Part shown: in pieces, positions 37,290 through 50,894 of the stretch
How positions within the stretch are numbered: the first letter of the stretch is position 1
How the letters are laid out: each line of letters starts with the position of its first letter
Origin: Nephromyces sp. MM_2019
Taxonomy: Eukaryota > Apicomplexa > Aconoidasida > Nephromycida
DNA length: 64,000 nt
Direction: 5' to 3'
Assembly: GCA_015657535.1 (NCBI GenBank)
Contig: JADHZB010001632.1
Coordinates: forward strand, 27,252-91,251
Program-made: the position numbers and the translations under genes
Notes under the pieces: generated by a model
Told to the model about the DNA's origin: nothing
The model's input: the letters and a program-made list of their open reading frames with translations, nothing else
Databases searched by the model: none

Positions 37290-40200
37290 CGTAGAAGCTG
37301 CATTGCTGGCGAAAAAAAAGAGGCTTTTTTTTCTATGGAAGATGTAGGAAAAAGAGGGGGGGAAATTGGTTCAGGAGGAGGGAAAGTTGCGGCAGAAGAT
37401 GTAGGAGAGAAGAAAGTCAGTACTGGGGAAAAAGCAGTATAGCGGGTAACGGGGCTTGATTTTTAGCTAATAAAAAATCTGAAAAGAAGGGTTTATGCTA
37501 ACTGAAAATGAGGGTGATAAATATCAGCATTTCACACACACGAATATTTTCCGCAGAACAAAACTTTAGTCGGAAGCCTCACAAGGAAGGGAATCGTCCA
37601 AATCATTTGGCGAAGATTGAGATAGAAGAGGATACCTGTCATTTCACAGCCAAACTAACAGATTATCATTAGTTCATTGATTTCTTCAAATCACCTATAA
37701 TTTCCCAAAAATGATGCGAAACTTACTCTTCACTCGTCTCTCTGCTGAAGGATTCAAAGTACCCCCAAATAATAAAAAATAACAAAGAAGATTCTGGGAA
37801 TAAGATACCGCCGTGATGAAATCAGTAACTTCTAACGTTGAAGATAATTGCCCCAAAAGAATTGGAGCCTTTACGCTTCCACATTCAATGGGTTGAGCAA
37901 AGCCCATTTGCCTTCCTTTTGACTAAATCCTAAAAAGATGAAGGCAACGACAAAAAAGCTGTAAAAATCACAAAACTACCTGGTTTTGAGGCTTTCAGCT
38001 CTGAAAATTTTGAATGAATACATAGATGAAGTCTTGCGCATACGATGATCAGAAAAATAAGCAAGATAAGCGCGTTAAAAGGCTTAAATTCAGCGGACAC
38101 TCAAAAATTAATTTATCATAAAAAATTCCTAGTAATTCCAAGGAATAAAAATCAGCTAGTCGTATGTGCCGAAAAAACTCTAATTTCCGTATCTTTTGAT
38201 AAGCGAACAAATTAGTGAGGCGTGCTTACACTGCAGGTAAAACTTGAAAATATATGAATTACACAGCACACACACTGTACATACACCACAGGAAGCGAAC
38301 TAACTATAGTATGAAGCGTAGCATGGAGGTAGCAATCGAATGCGGAAATCTACAAAAAATATCTTAAAATTGTTGTAAAAGTATTCCAAATGAGCGATCA
38401 GAAATCAGCCAACAATCCCAATTCATGTAGATGAAAATAACACACGCAGGGCTAGAAAAATCGGGCAAAAGTCATGCCATTACAGGCAGGAAAGTCCAGA
38501 ATTTAATAGCTGATAGCAAATGATGCACATAAAATGCAACACTGAGCGAGCAGATTGAGCAAAGACACATAAAAATCAAATAAGGTACTTTTATGAGTGA
38601 TAAATGGATGCACCTTTTATGGATAAAGCCTTGTTCATGAGTGTACATTCACCAGCGCACATGAAGAAGCTGCCCTGCCGACAAATTTGAGTAAGGAGTC
38701 ACAGAAAAAGCTTAGCTGGTGCTTTTTCAGTTAAATCCAAGTGCAAAAAAATTTCAGCCTTAGGAAGTGGGGAGATAAATCAACAAACTCTATGCTTAGA
38801 AGAGGGGAAAACATAAAAGACAAAAATTGAGATCAAGAAGCGAAATTCAGCCATTGATGTACATAGGGGGGACCAACTTGAGGAAAAAGTTGCAAACTGA
38901 GGGAAAAATAGCAAATTGAGGAAAAACGAACAAAACTAAAAAACAAACGAATTGAGGAAACCACAGAATTTCGCAAAAACCAACAAAACTCGCAAAAATA
39001 ACTAAAACTCACAAAGGAACTCGCTAAAGTGCACTTTTGTAGCAATCAGTCGTTAAAATACAAAATCTCACCCTTCCAAGAAAGACGCACAACAAAAGGC
39101 TGAGAGAAAAGGCAAAAATCTCTTCTTTCTACCCTCATTGCTCTCCTTTTCCATTTTTTTGGTTACCTTCAAAGGGGTAGCTCTAGTGGCATACCACAGA
39201 ATGATAGGAGACTTTCAACAACAACAAAGTTCCCCTCCAATCATTCTACTTATCCTTCATCAATTTCAACTTTTTTGATGTCTTTCACACAAACAGGGCG
39301 CGAGAAGAGAGAAATCTTCAAAAAGATCTAAACAGCGCGCATATCTTGCTCATACACAACAGCTCAAATTCAATAATTAACTTTATACGCAGACATTCCG
39401 GGGCTCATTACACAATATAATTCGCAAAAGGTGAGGTCAAACACATTGCAAGAGGACACCTTTCTTTTAGTCAAGAAGAAACGGAAATTAATGATTGAAG
39501 CCGCAAGAATAAATGTCAAGATGGAACCTCTTATTTACAGCACTGTACAAGCTAGGCAATGCTTGATTTAGAAGACACCATATTGAGATAAAAAGCGCAA
39601 AAGGGGCATTTTTTTGGAGGAGTTAGCGCAAGGTGCCGGTGAGGAAGAGGATGCAGCAAAGATTTAAAAAAAAGACTAATTCCACAACTCGAAGTAGATG
39701 GATTTTAATTAGGGAATGCAGAATTTACATAAGGGCTTGAGATGCAGAGGTACTACTTTCGAAAGTACAGAGTGGATGGGGGGTGCACACAGACACACGT
39801 GTGATATGCGCCGATGTGCGGCACAGAAACACACACACACATACACATACACAAATACCATCCACGCAGAGTGGTGCAGATGTGTAGCTGACGCGTATAA
39901 TTGCGTCTATACAAACACACTGAGATTAACATCTACCGGGTAAAGAAACTGTAGCAAAGAGGCTCATACACAGTGTAGTTTAAATGTATAGCTGATACCT
40001 ATGCTTGTGTTTATATATGATAGAGTAGAGTAACTCGGGCAAATATTCGTTCACATGAGACGGTTATTTAAGATTACCACGAGAAAGCAACACCTTACAT
40101 ATATCGGTGTGTGCACACGTTTGAGCTGCCTGTGGTGTATCATGCACACACCGCTTATACCGTACAGCCAATATCCCAGCAAAGCATACCTTTTGTGTCT

Positions 40201-41413
40201 TCCTAGAGCCATCCAGCACTCATACGAAGGCGAAAACAACTGTTAAACATAAAAAACCTCACTTCTTCTAGCTTTTACTATACTCGAGAGCCACTAGAAA
40301 TAGGTGAGTATCCCACACCACTTAGTTCATGTGTGTTGTTGTTTCATAAGCAGCTCTCTGTAGTCATCTCAGTTACACTTAACAAACAGTAAACTCAGCG
40401 TTTATTCTGCTTCCTTCATTCGATTTTTATGAGACTGATGTGTCGAAATTTTGCTAAAATGCGGTATCTTTGTAGATTTCAAGTTGATGCCGGCTGACTG
40501 CATATCAGATAAAGGCCTTGTGGCTTTTTCAGTTTCCTTATTTAGCACTCTCATAGGAGAAAAATTGCTCTACTTCGGCGTCTTTTTCTTCCTCTTCACT
40601 GTATAAAACTATCGATATAAGATCCTTCTTCTTCGCATAGTAGTACCGTGTGTGTTCCTCTATTGCTATGCGAGTTACTGAGATGATTACTGGTTAACAA
40701 ACTATATAATAGCATGAAAGTAATTGGGTGTGTGCAGAAGCGCTTAAGCCAGTAGAGAACCATCACCAAGCGCCCATGGTACTTTCAGAAGCTGCACAGT
40801 ATTATCACCTTATTTCCTGGCCCTTCACTTATCCTCTAAATACTCAGAACCTACTTTCTAATCTTATAATCCCCACTCTACTTTATCCTCTCAATGCTCA
40901 TCTCCCCAAGCTATCAGCTCGGCTCCGCCTACACACACACACACCCAATGTCTTTGCCTCCCTCCCCGCCCACACACACATGACATCTCTTCCTCACCCC
41001 CCCGGCACACAAACTCCGCGCATCCCATCCTCACCCTCCACGGCACACACATGCCACGCGTGCTGGCGGCACACCCTTCCCGCATCGAGGCACCCGCAAA
41101 TAGCTTTTCGCTTTGTTCTTGAGCCCCCCCCACAAACAGCGGCAGGACTGAGAGTTTTTCATTAAACCCCCGTCACCACGCCCCCCCGCAGTGTGTGGGC
41201 AACTGTTCCTTCGTCGTACAAGAGATTGCCGGCCTCTCTCCTTCTACAGACATCCCTACGCTCTATGTGCCTCTTCCCCTCCAGTAACCACAAAAAATGT
41301 TCAAGTAGATGGGATTGTGTTTATTACCACCTTCTATTGTATTCAGAGGACAGGCTAACCTGGCTTTTTAGCTATATATTTAAGAAAGTTATTTGAGCTT
41401 ATACGTAAATAAG
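37290..41413. other. Intergenic region between PP2A and RPS15
   Basis: Just upstream of PP2A the minus strand is extremely pyrimidine-rich (37330-37440), with a possible acceptor (CCATAG) before the ATG. A minus-strand frame at 37695-37907 starts with ATG and has a strong GTAAGT donor at 37726; it could be a first exon of PP2A or of a separate gene, but I could not find a phase-consistent link. From 38.0 to 40.7 kb nothing is seen. 40.9-41.2 kb is C-rich on the plus strand with CA runs and may be the RPS15 promoter region. Confidence 0.4.
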
Positions 41414-43438
41414 ATGGTAAGTCAATAGCTTTCGCTTATTGCTTCTCAATGCAGGGTGGAGTGCGTTGTTTTTTGCGCTGACATGGTGTTTTAGGCGTTT
41501 TTATGGAGTTGCAAGAAGATGTTGCTTGTTTTATCCGGTAGGGTGGAAGGAAAAATAAAAATTTGTCTTCTTGTTTTGAGCTGCAATTTGTGTGGGAATT
41601 TTAGGTGTTTTTGGTGAATTATGTGTTGCTCCTGGCAATTTTCGCTCTGTTTTTTTTTCTTCTGTGTTGCCCCCATTACTGACTGCTGCTCGCCATACTT
41701 TCTTATCCCAAATTTTTACTTTTCTCAGCCTTAAACCCTGCAACCACCTTTTTGGTACTTTTTCTATCGGGAATGGGGGTTTCCTATGTTTATGATACTT
41801 TTTCCTTTTTTTTATTTCTTCCTACTCCCCTTTCCCATTTCTTTACATAGAATGAGCTAAATTCCTCGATTTTTCAACATCTTTTGTATGTCTGCTGGTA
41901 GTAGCGTTTGTTTGAAGTACTTTTAATGTGCTTATACATTCCAATTCCATCTGTTTATTGGATGGTTATACTTTAGCTTATAAAGTTGCTTTTGCAGCAA
42001 CTCCCTCCACTTGGTCAAGTTTAATATGCTTTCTTCCTCTTCAGCAAGCAACTGATACAAAAAGAAGGGCCTTTAGGACCTTTTCTTATAGAGGAGTGAG
42101 CCTGGAAGCTCTCCTTGAGATGAAGCCCAGAGAACTTGCTGATCTCTTTAGAGCTCGTCAGCGCAGGCGATATAATAGAGAACCCGCAAACACCAGAAAA
42201 TACCGGACTTTGATCAGCAAGCTGTTGAAGAGGAGAAAGGGTGCGTAGTTGTGTTCCAGAATTGGGTTTAATTGGTGTGTGGAATGCTATAGTTTATGCT
42301 TACTATTGGGGGGAATTTGTGTTGTGAAATTTTCTGGTGTGGTTTCTATAGATGGTTGTCTTAGATAAGTGTGTGTAGTTGTTCGCGGGTGGTTGGGTGT
42401 GTATGTGTGAGGTTTCTTTAGTTGGTTGTGTGTGTACAATTTTTTCTCTGTGGCTGTGTTGTATATTATACATATCTGAGCTTTTCTTTTTTTTTCTATA
42501 TATACATAATTTTTCAAGTTAATTCACGCGAAATTGTTTGCTTTTTCACTGTTTCTTCCATTTCATCGCGTTTTTTGTTTTCTGGTTCAAAAACTCCAAT
42601 CTCATAATTGATTTAGTGGCATAACTCCCTCTTGATGAATTCTCTCATTTTTCGCCTTTTTTCTCTTTTTTTTTCCCCGATACCACAAAAAATTCTAGTC
42701 ATTATTTCAATTACAGAGACTGCTATCGGAGAGAAGCCTGTTGCAGTTAAGACTCATCTGAGAAACTGTGTAGTAGTACCTGAGATGGTTGGATCTATAG
42801 CTGCAGTTTACAATGGCCAGAAGTATATCAATGTAGAAATAAAGGTAAGCTTCAGCTTCATGCGAATTTGTGTGTTAGTTTTGCGGATTTTCCTAGTTAA
42901 ATACCTCTGGAGAGGAAAGTGCTTTTTTTTTACTTGAAGATGCTGCATTAATCATTAAAGGATACACACACGTTGCAGAATGCGCATTATAGCACACACA
43001 TTATAGCACACACATTGGAAGATACACCCATCACAGCGCACATCACGCCACACGCTCACCACGGCGTATATCACAGCGTACATGGCAGCACGCATCACAA
43101 AGCGCATCACAACACACACACTCGCCTACATTTAACTGCTTTTTACAATTAAAACTCGTTCACGTATTTCTACGCCTTCCTCACTTCAAGTTGCTCATAA
43201 TCTCCGTTAGCTTCAAGGTATAGATGTTTTGAAGCAGTCTTCCTGCATATCATTTGCATCAGAGCATTCTCTGTAAAATTCTTCACCTAACGCCCATATC
43301 GCCAAAATCGTCTGCTTCTTTCAGCCCGAGATGATTGGCTATTATTTGGGAGAGTTTTCCTTATCTTACCAACCAGTGAGTCACGGAAAACCAGGAATTG
43401 GAGCCACGCACTCCTCTCGATTTATTCCCTTGAAGTAA
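41414..43438 (+). CDS. RPS15: 40S ribosomal protein S15 (uS19)
   Basis: Four coding exons join in phase: 41414-41416 (ATG only, then GTAAGT), 42045-42240, 42717-42844 and 43325-43438 (stop TAA), giving 146 residues against 145 in human RPS15. The sequence carries the family motifs [56 protein letters not shown] and [14 protein letters not shown]. uS19 sits in the head of the small subunit near the decoding site. The initiator codon alone in its own coding exon is known from other ribosomal protein genes and explains why the second exon has no suitable ATG. The donors are GTAAGT, GTGCGT and GTAAGC. Identity is certain; only the first exon rests on splice logic. Confidence 0.97.
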
Positions 43439-43546
43439 TCGGATTTAGTGTGCTTTCGCTACAACTGTGTGTGTGGTGATGAACATTCTTTCAAATACTT
43501 TTTATATCTGCGTGCTCCGCCAACCTAACAGCTATAATCTTTGCAG

Positions 43547-43822
43547 AATATAAATGTATTGACGGAATTTCTTGCGTGTGTGCAGGGTGCTGTGAATGTG
43601 GATGTGTGTGTGGGATGCTCTCAAATGTATACCTTCGCTTGTGTATGCTGCCTAGTTGATGTTTATTCTTCAAGGGAAGCAGCTCTCTCAATATATTTTG
43701 GTCAATTCTTTGGGCTGGAAGATGATGCAAATCAAACTTTCAGAGAATTCGCGCGAAGTTTCGTCATTTTGTGGGACTGGGATATCGAGTGTTGGCCGAA
43801 GATCGGCGATTTATTGTGTTGC
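43547..43822 (+). CDS. Fragment of a possible UAS-domain (FAF1/UBX-like) protein
   Basis: Two plus-strand exons fit together in phase: 43547-43575 and 43675-43822. The joined peptide reads NINVLTEFLA followed by EAALSIYFGQFF and ends in FREFARSFVILWDWDIE. This resembles the UAS thioredoxin-like domain of FAF1/UBX proteins, where a short helix is followed by a strand (LLxYLH), a variable loop and a strand of the type NFxxWxWDL. Downstream segments at 44041-44086, 44152-44192 and 44258-44380 may belong to the same gene, but their phases could not be reconciled. No start or stop codon is assigned, and the first exon probably has partners closer to RPS15 or is the true N-terminus after a non-coding leader. 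The similarity is from memory and modest. Confidence 0.35.
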
Positions 43823-45124
43823 GTGTGTGCGTGTGTGTGTGGGTGTGTGAACTTTACTCTTTTTCATGAGCGACGATTGATTTATGGGAATGAAAAGCTC
43901 TCTGCTTCCTAATGAAGATGAGCTTATCTCTGATTGCTTTGTCCCGCTATAGTATGTAGATATGTAGTGAATACATATGACTTAATGATAGTATGGCGAG
44001 CATCCTCTTTTTCTTGTTTCTTTTCGTTGTGTGCGTGTATCTTCAAATGCAAGCAAAAGAACGTGGGGGTATTAATGAGGTATGAATATGCTGAGAAGGT
44101 GCAGGAGAAGTCCGTAACCAAGTGATTGGACGTGTGTGTTGTTCCTGCAGCCTTCTCCATCATAGAAACTTCAGAGTAGCGGTAAACCCATTGAAAAAGG
44201 GCTAGAAACGAGTATGTGTGTGTTTTTTCCTTGAGTTTTTAAGCTGTTTTAAGGTACCTTGGGGGTATAGACAATTTCGCGACGGTATATTGTATGAAAG
44301 TCCAACAACTCGGTTCCGCACACTCGTTCACCCAAACTGAAGAGTTTCTGTATGCCTCTAGCGAGAGAGCTATGATTCCAATCGATTTCTGTGTGTGTAA
44401 AAGTGTGCTGTAGGAAGCACATGCAAACACCACAAGAGAGCCGTGCAATGATGCGGAAGAGATGAAAACAGCTGAATTAGGTGTAAATCAAGGAAATCCA
44501 GCTGTGTGCGATTTCATGGCTGTTCGCTTAGTCAGCACACTGCAAGGCTGTTGAGCTGTTGCGTAGCTCTTCCATGTGTTGATACGCGCACAGATACTAC
44601 AATCCGGCCGTAACTCGCATAGTTTAGTGTATTAAAGAACTTTGATGAAGATAGGAGAGCGGGCATGTAGTTGAAAAACAGGCATATACTTGAGGGAGAT
44701 AGGCATAAAAGGCACCCCTCCAGGCATATGGTTAAAGAGGGTAACCACATTTAACGGTACTCGTAGTAACATTGCATGGAGCCGGTAGTATCACACACAC
44801 AAGCACAACCCACCATCTGATCCATAGGCATTATTCAACCAGCTCTTTGCGAAGCTTTCAGCGCATAAAACACACCGAGGAAGAAACAGCAGCAACACAC
44901 TGTAGTGCAACACTCTCTCTTCACGAGTGGATTGCACACTAACAACTCATGCTCTCAAAAACTCAACATTCTAGCCAAAATCTCTCGCACAAACACGCTT
45001 CAAAGCTGAGTATATTTCGATTTTTCCCCACCCCATTAGGGCTTTAACTAAAAATCTCAAATTTTCCACACACGACTTCTCCTTCCTCTCGAGGAATTCC
45101 CCGAAAAATGCGTCTTTTTCTCAA
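43823..45124. other. Unresolved region with exon-like segments on both strands
   Basis: The segment 44258-44388 is bounded by good splice signals on the minus strand (acceptor ACACACAG, donor GTACCT) and is open in two minus-strand frames and one plus-strand frame. A plus-strand stretch at 44418-44479 is also open after a CTGTAG acceptor. I cannot tell which strand is used. Confidence 0.35.
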
Positions 45125-47407
45125 CTAATATATATCGCTTTCGGCAGATTCTAAGCCCTCTTCCTCCACCCTCTCAAAGTCATCTAAGGTCTTGGAGAGA
45201 AGCTCGTAACGGCCAGCTTTTAGCTCGTCTTCAGGAGTGTCTTCATCAAGGTTTTGTTCCTCCTTTATGCGTGTGCTAGAAGTCGACAAATTTTGCTCCT
45301 CTTTCTTCACTTTTCGGCTCGAGGATTCAGTCCGTGGAGTTTCCTTGGAAGATGATGCTTCACCTGCATCTTCACGCTTCGTTCCCGATCCACCTTCACC
45401 CTTTAATTTCAACCTGATTAATTCATATATCGCTAAATCTGTCCGATGAGCCAACAGCTTCAATCGCTTTTCAACATTCCTCTTTAGATCCCAATTAGGT
45501 CGATTTGGTAGCACTTGAGACAGGATACTCTACGAAAAAGTGAAGATTAATACACACAAAACAGTGTTTTTAGGGTTAGGAAACTCGAAAGTAGACGGCA
45601 GAAGGTATCTGGGAAAAAACAGACAGAAACCCACTAGATTATGTTACTATGATCTGTTGATAGAAAAGGAAGCTAGAAAATGCCAAGAGGTAAGGCAAAA
45701 AGAATTTTTCAAAGAGTGTGTGCATCCAAAAGATGAGCAAAAACATCCTCTTGTAGACGATTCGTGTACAAACATTTGCGCGCCAAAAATTGAGCAAAAA
45801 TGCACACATTCACTCTAAACTAGTAGCAAATTCAAACAACACACGCTAAACTACAATCACACAGACATTTATACGGTGATAAGACACCCTGTTTATAAGC
45901 ACACACCACCATAATACCAACAGACACCCACAAATGAGCACCGAGTAAAGGCGCGAATCTAGTTCCCACGATTTGTCCTACAAAACAGCAATGTTAATCC
46001 CTTGATGAGAAGAAACCCCAAAATTCATATCACAAGCAAATACTGCCAAAACTCTATAGAATATAACATCAGCCTGCGCCAAACTACAAACTGAATGTAG
46101 TAGAGGCTATAAACTTGAAAAAAAACCACATGAAACGACTTCACCATACATTCCAGAAGCTTAGATGTTCTCGAAAAGCAACAGATTCAACAGCATGAAG
46201 AAAAAGGTGTCGAGAATGGTTTCTCTATAGCCGAAAAACCATGAAAAAAGAAGCCTTGAATCATAAGATGAAAGCAAGCATATTCGGCTGCTTTAAAGGA
46301 GTAGATAGAATCGTGATGTTATTCAGTATTTTTGGAGAGTTTCGCTATTTGAGCTACTTTTTATCAAATAAAAATAACTAATGTTCAATTCTTGATTATT
46401 TAGTACAAAAAAACGTATACTAATATCGTAATTAAGACAAATATTTGGTTGAACTATCAGAAATGGCGATGCAATCTTGCGCAGTGACGTATTACTAGGG
46501 TTTAGCTTTTAGGCTTTTTTGCAGTTTTACTACTTTTCAGAAAAATTTCCGCTTGATTCATCGTTTTTCGTTGAATTTCACTCAACTTAGAGAGTGAAGT
46601 ACTTGAAAAAGGTAGATTCAACCGCAGCGCACTCAAATTTGAATAAGATTCTTTCAAAAACAGCCATTTTGGGGGGGGTGAAATGTTACAAGGCTCCTCG
46701 TACTCTCAGTTTACACGCAGGAAACGCCCAAATTCATGAAGAATGTACGCATTTCGTACACATAGGTAAGTGCACATACACAATAGATAATATGGGGCTG
46801 TTTCCACTCTTTTACTCGCGAGAAACACTTGCAGAAATGATAAAAAATACCAAAAACCACCAACAAAAGCATTTATTGGCACTCATCAATCACAAGTTCT
46901 ACCTAGCTAAAGACACCGCTTTCTCCTGATATCAAAAGCGGGAGCAAAATACACTCTCTATATCCCCAAATTAAGTAGAGCATTTGCTACCTCTATTGGA
47001 TCTTTTGGCTTATGTTTTTCGTTTGCAGTTTCTATTAACGGCCCCTACTAACTCATAGAATGCATTTCAGGATATAAACACTTGTTCAGATCAAAACACC
47101 CCAGATCATCACACATTCATTGCTACAAGAGTTTTTTTAAAACATCAAAAAATACACTTAGATCTACCTGTTGATCTGCCTGTTCAAGAATTTGGGCTGC
47201 ATGAGCATCAATTTGCTTTTCCAGGTGCTCAGCTGTGGGGGGAGATAACATGAACTCCTCTCTCAGGCTTCTGTCTTTAGGCGCGTAGTTGCGAAAGTGA
47301 AGAGTAGTAGCCATTTCCTGTATAGAAGTGGGAGAATCTGCTTGGGATAATTGAGAGGTAACGCCGCTGTCAGTGAGCAAACGATGAGAAGCATCATGTC
47401 CATCCAT
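45125..47407 (-). CDS. CWF18: Spliceosome protein CWF18 (CCDC12 family)
   Basis: There are two exons: 47407-47168 (ATG, donor GTAGAT) and 45529-45125 (acceptor TTTCGTAG, stop TAG), joined in phase 0, giving 214 residues. The first exon carries the family motif LHFRNYAPKDRSLREE. The second carries the diagnostic block PNRPNWDLKRNVEKRLKLL, then RTDLAIYELIRLKLKG. The family is a component of the Prp19-associated/activated spliceosome. The C-terminus (about residues 125-214) is long, charged and Ser/Glu-rich, and probably disordered. The N-terminus lacks the usual Arg/Glu-rich helix and is instead Ser/Thr-rich; an in-frame TAA lies just upstream of the ATG, so no longer start is available without another exon. 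The 1638-base intron contains two plus-strand ORFs that I regard as chance. Confidence 0.9.
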
Positions 47408-50400
47408 TTATTCACAAAATATACTTATATTGAGTCATCCCGCAGGTGAAGACGACGAAGTCATCGTCAAAGAGATGAAACAGGTGATGACACGAAGAGG
47501 AATATTCGATTGAAAAATACACCTACAATTACCCAGGTAGATGATTATGATGTTTAGTGTACGAATACCGCCAAAAAACGTGGTGAAGAAGCAAAAGTTC
47601 AAGGCTGACGTGAGGGAATGAGGGTTTATATGTAGTAGAAAGGAAAAGTGAGGAGAGGAAGCTTCGCACAATCGAAAAACATTGCGCAGTGTGTTGGCTG
47701 GGACTTGACCTAGAAATTTGAGCGGGCTTTTGCATCGGACGATATTGACCAGGAAGCAGTTTGTCGCTAGCAGATGGAGGCTCCGGGAAATTTTTGCATT
47801 TTAGAGAAAAATCAGAATTTTCTTCACATTTTTAGGAATAAGTGTATGAACAATTGTAAAATACATACGTTGCATATGAATGTGGTGCAAGCCTTTGGGA
47901 GGTGATCTAGGGGGTTGGGATATTATGAGCTAGTCGGGATTTGAATAGAGTGTTACCACCTAGATGGGAGTAAAATTCCACCACATAGACGGAATTAGAA
48001 CATTTTCTTTTGTTATATTCAACATTTTAGACAATAAAACATGCAGTTTGAGTAGCATGATGCTACTGAACTCTTTAAAGTTATCCAGACCCGAAAAATA
48101 GCTAAACTACTGCTAGAAACTGCTAACTTCTACGTACAGCAAAACTTGCTAGGCCAAGCTTTAGCCTTGGATGGAAAATTCAAGGTTTCCCTGCAGGTTT
48201 CCGCAGCATTCCTTGATGCTTGCTACGCAGAAGCCCTTCTTTTGTTCTCCTGCTAATTTCATCCACGTAATTTCATATATCCTACACTTTTGTGGGAACA
48301 TCCAAACGCCTAATTGAGACTGCACCAGCTTGTTACACGATATATATATGCCAAAACATTATCATTGAAACTAATAGTGTCTTTGCAAGAACCCAAAATT
48401 TCCCCCAGGAGGGTGATGATAATGCCAATGATTTCATGACCATTTCCAAGATGCACATAGTTTACTTGTATCTCTTGAAAATACTAGAAATTTCGCACGC
48501 CGAAATTGCAGCACACAAGATACACAGCACCACAATACACAAGATAAACAGCACATACAGCACACAAGATAAATAGCACACACAAGAAATATACCCGTCT
48601 CATGTTAAAATCGCAATTTTTCAGTCTGAAAAAGTGGCTCCACTATATGCTTGATGGTGTGTTCCCTTTCAGTGTGTAGTTGCTTGGCTCATCTAGTACC
48701 AATATGACGATGCAGAAATAGTAATATGCGTAGCACATTAGCATCTGAGCTTACCGCTGCATTTACCCCAGAATGCTCAGTTTTACTCGGAAATGCTGCA
48801 TTTATGCCGGCAAGTTGAAGTTATGCTAGTTTGTGTGTGTGTGTGTGCGCTAGCTTGCTGTGTATGTTTTAAGCCAGTCATTGGATTTACGCTAGGTCGT
48901 TATGTTTATGCTACCCCCTCACACTCACACTACCTCATTGCACTTGTAAAACGCACTATTTTGCGTTGAATAAAAGTCCGCACATAGCACCAAGCCTGCC
49001 AGCCATTTTAGCATCACAAAATAAGCGAAGCTCCAACATTTCTAATCAACTGAAATATTCAACTTTATCATTCTCTATGAAGGTAAATGGCTATTTCAGA
49101 GAGTCAAACTTTAAACTCCGTAGAATAGTCGATGAAAGTTTTTCCTCTTACTGATCTAAACCTCTATATACACAGTAGATGACGCACAAGCTACAAAAGC
49201 TTATTCTAACCCATTCTATTGAAAAAGGGTATTTCATGTCGGGAAAAGCTCTTCGGAAGATTATTCTTCTGCTTCTATGTGGTACAACCAGATATCTTAA
49301 TGCTTATAAGCTACTAAACAGAAATATCTTTTGGTTTTAATCAAACATTGCAGACTAAATAACCTTCAAAGCATCCATATAATCTGTAAGAAGAGGCTTT
49401 TTTCTCTGGTTAACAAAAGCCTGAAAGATTGGAGGCTTTAAAAAAGTATTTTTTGGGGGGGATTGAGTTGTATAATAATCGTATATTTGACTGCCCATTA
49501 TCCCTATGTAATAATAGCGTTGAAGCCTTTATAGTATATGTGAAAAATATTGTCCTTTTCAGTTGGATTTATCTGCAAGTTTTAGCAGTTGATCTGCAAA
49601 TGTTTGCGGTTCATCTGCAATTCTCCTCACTCTCCCTAATCTAAATTTTAAAGCCCATCTTTAGGAATCCCTTTTTCTTTTGTCTACAAATCTTTAAATA
49701 GAGTAATCCGATATACCCCAACGATGCTATTCCTTGTATACTCAAAGCTCATCAAAAGCAGATGCGCACACGTAATTTCTGAGCAAATTCTCCTTTTAAT
49801 ATCCTGAGAATGAACCCTCCTACAAATCCGCGAAAACTTCGCATTTTCGCTAGTTTGCTATAATCCTTAGAGGAGGAATAGGTGGCTGTACTTTTCAATT
49901 GTATCTACGCCCCACTTACATCAAGGAATAGCATCAAAAAAGTCAACTTCATGCTACACTCTTTTGGTAGATTTGAGTTTTCGTGATTGACAGTTTCCTT
50001 CACGAGCTTCCAGACAGCATGATGCTACTCTTAGAGTGTATAATCTGGACGCTCGCTTGGCTTGTGTGGTACGATCTTATCCAGTAGTCGAAATCGCTAC
50101 ATCAACCTCTTTGTAGTTCTTTCGTTTCTTCCCAGCATTATAAAGACATTCACTCATCGGATTCGATAATAGGTATTGCTCTTATTTCAAAGATCCTCTA
50201 TTACTTTCTCACGTTCATAATCTGTCGTGCTGTATCTTCCGCTAAACCTTTGATTTCATCATGCGTTATGTATATCTAGGATTTACATATCACACATACA
50301 AGCGTTTTTCATACTTGGAGTAATCCTTGAACACTAGTAAACACACAATTCTTTCATGAGATATATATTACCAATGGCAATAAGGTTGAATTCTACATGG

Positions 50401-50894
50401 TAGCACTTTGAAAGTAGACGCCGCGCAAAAGAGCTACAACTCTATGAACGCCAAAAACTTATCTGCAGCCTCGAGTTTTAAGAACGAAAAAAATCACACA
50501 CACACGCCGTTTATCTGCTAGAGTCTATTCCGGATAGCAGGATAAGATACCAGAATCTATTTCCATATATATCATAAACATGCACGCACCATCTTCTCTG
50601 GATGTATTCCTGTTTTTAATTCACGCTCGACTGTAGTCACGAAATATACACAAAAATTGTGAACACACACAAGCAAACGTACAAAATTATCTCACGCAGC
50701 TAGCTAGTGGATAAATTCACTCTACTGATACTGCCTTAAACTTCAAAAATGAAGGTTAGTAACTAGATAAGCGTGTGTTTGTGGAAGTTCTTGTTATTGC
50801 ATTATTGAGAGCACCACCAAATATGAGGCGTACATACTAGTATGAGCAAGCCGAAATATCCACCCCAAAAGACTTTTTGCCATGTTTCATCCTC
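47408..50894. other. Intergenic region between CWF18 and the DnaJ gene
   Basis: No splice-consistent gene is seen. There are CA-rich patches (48500-48580, 48830-48850, 50500) and short frames only. The plus-strand frame at 48292-48576 begins at a GTG and ends in repeat-derived Ile/His/Ser codons. Confidence 0.45.

Noticed and set aside
37583..37907. Upstream exons extending PP2A further at the N-terminus
   Set aside because: The 37907-37727 and 37635-37583 segments join each other in phase, but the second cannot be joined in phase to the frame before the PP2A ATG.
44751..44831. Short minus-strand ORF containing a vWA-like DTTGSM motif
   Set aside because: It has only 26 codons, no domain around the motif and lies in TG-rich sequence; chance is more likely.
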